Positions 59,833-64,000 of a DNA stretch of 64,000 nt are shown in pieces. Source of the DNA: Verminephrobacter eiseniae EF01-2 (lineage in GTDB: Bacteria; Pseudomonadota; Gammaproteobacteria; Burkholderiales; Burkholderiaceae_C); contig NC_008786.1 in the NCBI RefSeq assembly GCF_000015565.1, forward strand, positions 2,666,001 to 2,730,000. The letters are read 5' to 3'. The translations under genes were made by a program, and so were the position numbers. The stretch's first letter is position 1; each line of letters starts with the position of its first letter. Below the pieces are notes generated by a model. The model worked only from the letters and a program-made list of their open reading frames with translations, searched no databases and was not told where the DNA came from.

Positions 59833-59856
59833 CGCACACGGCGCGTAGCGCCGACC

Positions 59857-60023
59857 CTGGTGTCGCGTCACCGATCAGATGTCGTAGGCTGCGCGCAGCC
59901 ATCGGAGCGCAGCGCAAGGCGCATCGCGCAGCCCATACCGAGCTGTATTGGCAAGCGATGCAACGCCGCGATGCGCTTCGATGGCCAGCGCAGACCGACA
60001 GATGATCGGTGACGCGACACTAG
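59857..60023 (+). repeat. Palindromic repeat element, copy 5
   Basis: 167 bp, plus orientation. The left end is CTGGTGTCGCGTCACCGATC (CTGG in place of CTAG) and the right end GATCGGTGACGCGACACTAG. The GTAGGCTGCGCGCAGCC motif is intact. It lies between the HpaH-like gene and the eroded acyl-CoA synthetase. Confidence 0.9.
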
Positions 60024-60321
60024 GTGTGCAGCCGATTTTCCGCCGTGATCGCCCGCCACGCGGCGCCAGCCCTTGGGGGGCATCGGGGCAGGGCAGGGCC
60101 AACGAGTCCATCGGCGTCACCGTCCCCACCGGCACGAAATCGGTGCGCTCATCGTGCAAGAACCGGCATCCCGATCCACGGGCTGATCCATGGGCTGATC
60201 TGCTGCGCGCGGCGTGCATGGGTCCACATCGTGGACAAATGCGCACAAACCGATTGCGATGGCCGGGGGTTTCTTCTGAAATCACCCGACTGGTACCGGC
60301 AGAACGCTTTTGGAGACATCG
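60024..60321. other. Intergenic region upstream of the eroded acyl-CoA synthetase
   Basis: No recognised gene or clear promoter. A direct repeat of GGGCTGATC(C/T) near 60180-60200 is the only structure noticed. Confidence 0.4.
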
Positions 60322-60843
60322 ATGACGGCATCGTTGCATCGGCTGGAGGTCGTGCTCGACCTGTCCTCCATGGCCATCGTGCACGCCGCAGGCTACGCGG
60401 AAGTCGGCGGCGCGGGCTATGCCGAGGGCCTGCGCGACGGCCACGAGTTCATCGGGGCGGCCACGTGCCTGCGACGGGCCGGCAGGCCGCTGATCTTGCC
60501 CAAGGCCGGCGAAAGCGACTGCGGTTCCGAGGTGACGCAGTCGCACACCGCAGCGCTTGCGGGCAACCGCGTCATCTGCCGTGCGGCGTTTGCCCAACTT
60601 GGCGTGGTGCAGGCGCGGCACACGGTGCGCATGTACCGCCTGATGCAGGGCTTTCGCGGCAAGCCTGCGGCTGACGTGCAAGCGGCGGCGCCAGCCATTG
60701 CCTGCGTGCCCAGTGCCGCCATGGCGCTCGGCCCGGCACTCACCGGGCTGGAAATCAATCCCTTGCCGGCCAGGCCGCAGGGCCAAGGCGTGATCGCCCT
60801 GGATGCCCTGCTGCGGACCACGGCCGACGAGACCGCGCCATGA
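60322..60843 (+). pseudogene. NDP-forming acyl-CoA synthetase with a large internal deletion
   Basis: 173 codons, against roughly 700 for intact members. SMAIVHAAGYAEVGGAG and RPLILPKAGESDCGSEVTQSHTAALAGN match the CoA-binding/ligase domain of ADP-forming acyl-CoA synthetases (LKAGRS and SHTGALAG in intact proteins). The C-terminus [25 protein letters not shown] matches the very end of the ATP-grasp domain. The phosphohistidine-loop and most of the ATP-grasp region between them are absent. The frame is open, with GGAG before the ATG and a 4-bp overlap into the carboxyltransferase gene, so it may still serve translational coupling. Confidence 0.65.
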
Positions 60844-62453
60844 CACCCATCGAATCCCGAATCGACACCGCACAGGCCGCCTACGCCGAGCAGCGCCAGG
60901 GCATGCTGGCCCTGATCGAGCGCCTGCGGCAGTTGGAGCAGCGAACCCGGGACGCCTCGGCCAAGGCCAAGGCAGCCTTCGACAAGCGCGGCGCACTGCT
61001 GCCGAGGGAGCGCGTGGCGCGGCTGCTCGATCCTGGCGCCCCCTTCCTGGAGCTCGGCAACATGGCCGGCTACTGCGCCGAAGGAGAAACGCCGGAGACA
61101 TCGGTGCCCGGCGGTGGGCAGATCACCGGCATCGGTTTCGTGTGCGGCGTGCGCTGCATGGTGGCCGCCTCCGATTCGGCCATCGCTGCCGGCGCTTACG
61201 TGGACGCCGGCAGCAAGAAACTGCTGCGCGCGCAGGAGATCGCGCTGGAAAACCGGCTGCCCTTCATTCACCTGGTGGAGTCCGCCGGCGCCAATCTGCG
61301 CACCTACCGGGTCGAGCGCTTCATCCGCGGCGGCGGCCTGTTCTACAACCTGGCGCGCCTGTCCGCCGCCGGCCTGCCCGTCATCACCGTCGTGCACGGC
61401 CCATCGACCGCCGGCGGCGCCTACATGCCGGGTCTGTCGGACTATGTGGTGATGGTGCGCCGACGCGCACGCGCCTTCCTCGCCGGCCCGCCGCTGCTCC
61501 TGGCGGCCACCGGAGAAATCGCCACCGACGAGGAACTCGGCGGTGCCGACATGCATGCCCGGACCAGCGGCCTGGCCGAGTATGTCGGCGAGGACGACGC
61601 GCACGCGATTGCCATCGCACGCGACATCGTCGCCGCGCTCGACTGGGCTGCTCCTGCGCCGGCACGGGCGGGCAAGCCGCCGGTGCTGGACCCGGACGAA
61701 CTGGCCGGCGTGATGCCGTTGGACGTGAAAAAGCCGGTCGACATGCAGCAGGTGATCGCCCGCATCGTCGACGAATCGGCCTGGCTCGCGTTCAAGCCCG
61801 ATTACGGCGTATCGACGCTGTGCGGGCATGCCCGCATCGAGGGGCATGGGGTCGGCCTCATCAGCAACAACGGCCCCATCGACCCGGCCGGTGCCACCAA
61901 GGCGGCGCAGTTCATCCAGTTGTGCAACCAGTCGGCCACGCCGATCGTCTTCATGCAGAACACCACCGGATTCATCGTCGGGCGCATGTCCGAGGAGGCC
62001 GGGATGATCAAGCACGGCGCCAAGATGATCCAGGCGCTGTCCAACTCGCGCGTGCCGCATGTCACCTTGTATTGCGGCGCCTCTTTCGGTGCCGGCAACT
62101 ACGGCATGTGCGGCCAGGCGTTCCGGCCGTGCATGAGCTTTTCCTGGCCCAACGCCAAAACCGCCGTCATGGGCGGCGAGCAGGCCGCCATGACCATGGA
62201 CATCGTGGCGCGGCAACAGGCCGGGCGCAGCGGCAAACCGGTCGACGAGGAGGCGCTGGCGCGCCAGAGGGCGCAGATCATCGCCAACTTCGAGCGCCAA
62301 GCCAGCGCCTTCATCACCAGCGGCCTGATGTTGGACGACGCAATCATCGACCCGCGCAGCACCCGCGCGGTGCTCGGTTTCGTGCTGGCCATGGCGCGAG
62401 AGGCCCCATTGCGCCGGGGCCACCCCGTGCAGTTCGGCGTGGCCCGCTTCTGA
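60840..62453 (+). CDS. atuC: Acyl-CoA carboxylase beta (carboxyltransferase) subunit
   Basis: 537 residues. Carboxyltransferase N and C halves are complete: [60 protein letters not shown], then [26 protein letters not shown] and [18 protein letters not shown]. Length and sequence type suit geranyl-CoA (AtuC) or methylcrotonyl-CoA carboxylase beta subunits; the following AtuD-like dehydrogenase favours AtuC. It transfers carboxyl from biotin on the alpha subunit encoded at 63635. Confidence 0.85.
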   Translation: MTPIESRIDTAQAAYAEQRQGMLALIERLRQLEQRTRDASAKAKAAFDKRGALLPRERVARLLDPGAPFLELGNMAGYCAEGETPETSVPGGGQITGIGFVCGVRCMVAASDSAIAAGAYVDAGSKKLLRAQEIALENRLPFIHLVESAGANLRTYRVERFIRGGGLFYNLARLSAAGLPVITVVHGPSTAGGAYMPGLSDYVVMVRRRARAFLAGPPLLLAATGEIATDEELGGADMHARTSGLAEYVGEDDAHAIAIARDIVAALDWAAPAPARAGKPPVLDPDELAGVMPLDVKKPVDMQQVIARIVDESAWLAFKPDYGVSTLCGHARIEGHGVGLISNNGPIDPAGATKAAQFIQLCNQSATPIVFMQNTTGFIVGRMSEEAGMIKHGAKMIQALSNSRVPHVTLYCGASFGAGNYGMCGQAFRPCMSFSWPNAKTAVMGGEQAAMTMDIVARQQAGRSGKPVDEEALARQRAQIIANFERQASAFITSGLMLDDAIIDPRSTRAVLGFVLAMAREAPLRRGHPVQFGVARF

Positions 62454-62477
62454 TGCCCCCTTTTCTGGAGCACCACC

Positions 62478-63634
<1,157 letters not shown>

Positions 63635-63635
<1 letters not shown>

Positions 63636-64000
63636 TGTCCAGGGACGCCGCCTCGGGGAGCATCCGGATGACCGGACAGGCCCGCCCCTTCAACACCCTG
63701 CTCGTCGCCAACCGGGGCGAGATCGCCATCCGCATCATGCGAACGGCGCGCCGGCTCGGCTTGCGCACCGTGGCCATCTACTCCGAAGCCGATCGCGCCA
63801 GCCTGCATGCCGTGCAGGCTGACACGGCGGTTTGCGTGGGGCCGGCCGCGCCGCGTGAATCCTATCTGAACATCGAGGCCATCTTGCAGGCCGCCCGCCG
63901 CACCGGCGCGGACGCCATCCACCCCGGCTATGGCTTCCTGGCCGAAAACGGGGACTTTGCCGCCGCCGTCACCGGCGCCGGGCTGGTCTTCGTCGGGCCG
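63635..64000 (+). CDS. atuF: Biotin carboxylase / acyl-CoA carboxylase alpha subunit (5' part)
   Basis: The first 122 residues are visible, and the frame is open at the window edge. [36 protein letters not shown] and [15 protein letters not shown] are the biotin carboxylase N-terminal domain signatures. The ATG at 63635 overlaps the previous stop; an ATG at 63668 with GGGGA upstream would drop 11 residues. Likely the biotin-bearing alpha subunit for the carboxyltransferase at 60840. Confidence 0.88.

Overview
The window is a high-GC bacterial chromosome segment whose gene orders point to Burkholderiales, most likely Comamonadaceae: an isc cluster running into hscB-hscA-fdx, an mla operon that carries mlaA, fdsGBACD formate dehydrogenase genes, a Bug/TctC periplasmic receptor, and proS beside rppH. 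The repeat-rich texture and lineage are compatible with a Verminephrobacter-like organism, but the genus is only a guess. No phage, plasmid origin or CRISPR array is visible. Nearly all genes are intact housekeeping or catabolic genes.

Layout: (1) 0-7.5 kb, tamA (3' end), tamB, two palindromic repeats, recQ. (2) 8-15.5 kb, an uptake/catabolic cluster: FAD-linked dehydrogenase, polyamine-type ABC transporter with a fused two-domain permease, DapA-family lyase, IclR regulator. (3) 15.6-25.8 kb, aromatic/aspartate aminotransferase, uvrB, iscRSUA-hscBA-fdx, dnaQ, tRNA-Val(CAC). (4) 26.3-35.3 kb, a less GC-rich block on the minus strand: LysR regulator, oxalate/formate-type MFS carrier, fdsG-fdsB-fdsA-fdhD-fdsD. 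(5) 35.8-42.8 kb, SDR, LysR, RraA-like protein, lytic transglycosylase, proS, rppH, and a RAYT-type tyrosine transposase. (6) 43-53.5 kb, gltBD and mlaFEDACB. (7) 54-60 kb, an IclR/flavin-reductase pair divergent from a Bug-receptor operon with RidA-like, LigI-like, FAH-family and HpaH-like enzymes. (8) 60.3-64 kb, an eroded NDP-forming acyl-CoA synthetase followed by a carboxyltransferase, acyl-CoA dehydrogenase and biotin carboxylase resembling the acyclic terpene (atu) or leucine type of pathway.

The most distinctive feature is a dispersed element of about 166 bp, present five times (5151, 5314, 42921, 53847, 59857). Each copy is almost wholly one imperfect inverted repeat, with ends reading CTAG-TGTCGCGTCACCGATCA. 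One copy lies between a RAYT gene and gltB, one cuts off an IS3-type transposase remnant, and one lies beside a decayed enoyl-CoA hydratase fragment. Each arm also carries GTAG followed by a perfect GC-rich hairpin, the arrangement known for REP elements that RAYT enzymes act on. Whether this is a RAYT-driven family or a MITE driven by an IS elsewhere in the genome is open.

A second theme is short in-frame tandem repeat expansion inside otherwise normal genes (tamB twice, the fused permease linker, uvrB, the mlaC signal peptide). A third is gene erosion in the catabolic regions: remnants of a Bug receptor, IS3 OrfA, enoyl-CoA hydratase and acyl-CoA synthetase, and an internally shortened flavin reductase. 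Several candidate operators are visible, notably an IscR-like box before iscR, an 18-bp perfect palindrome upstream of the oxalate/formate carrier, and a CCATATGG-centred site in the 55.5 kb divergent region.
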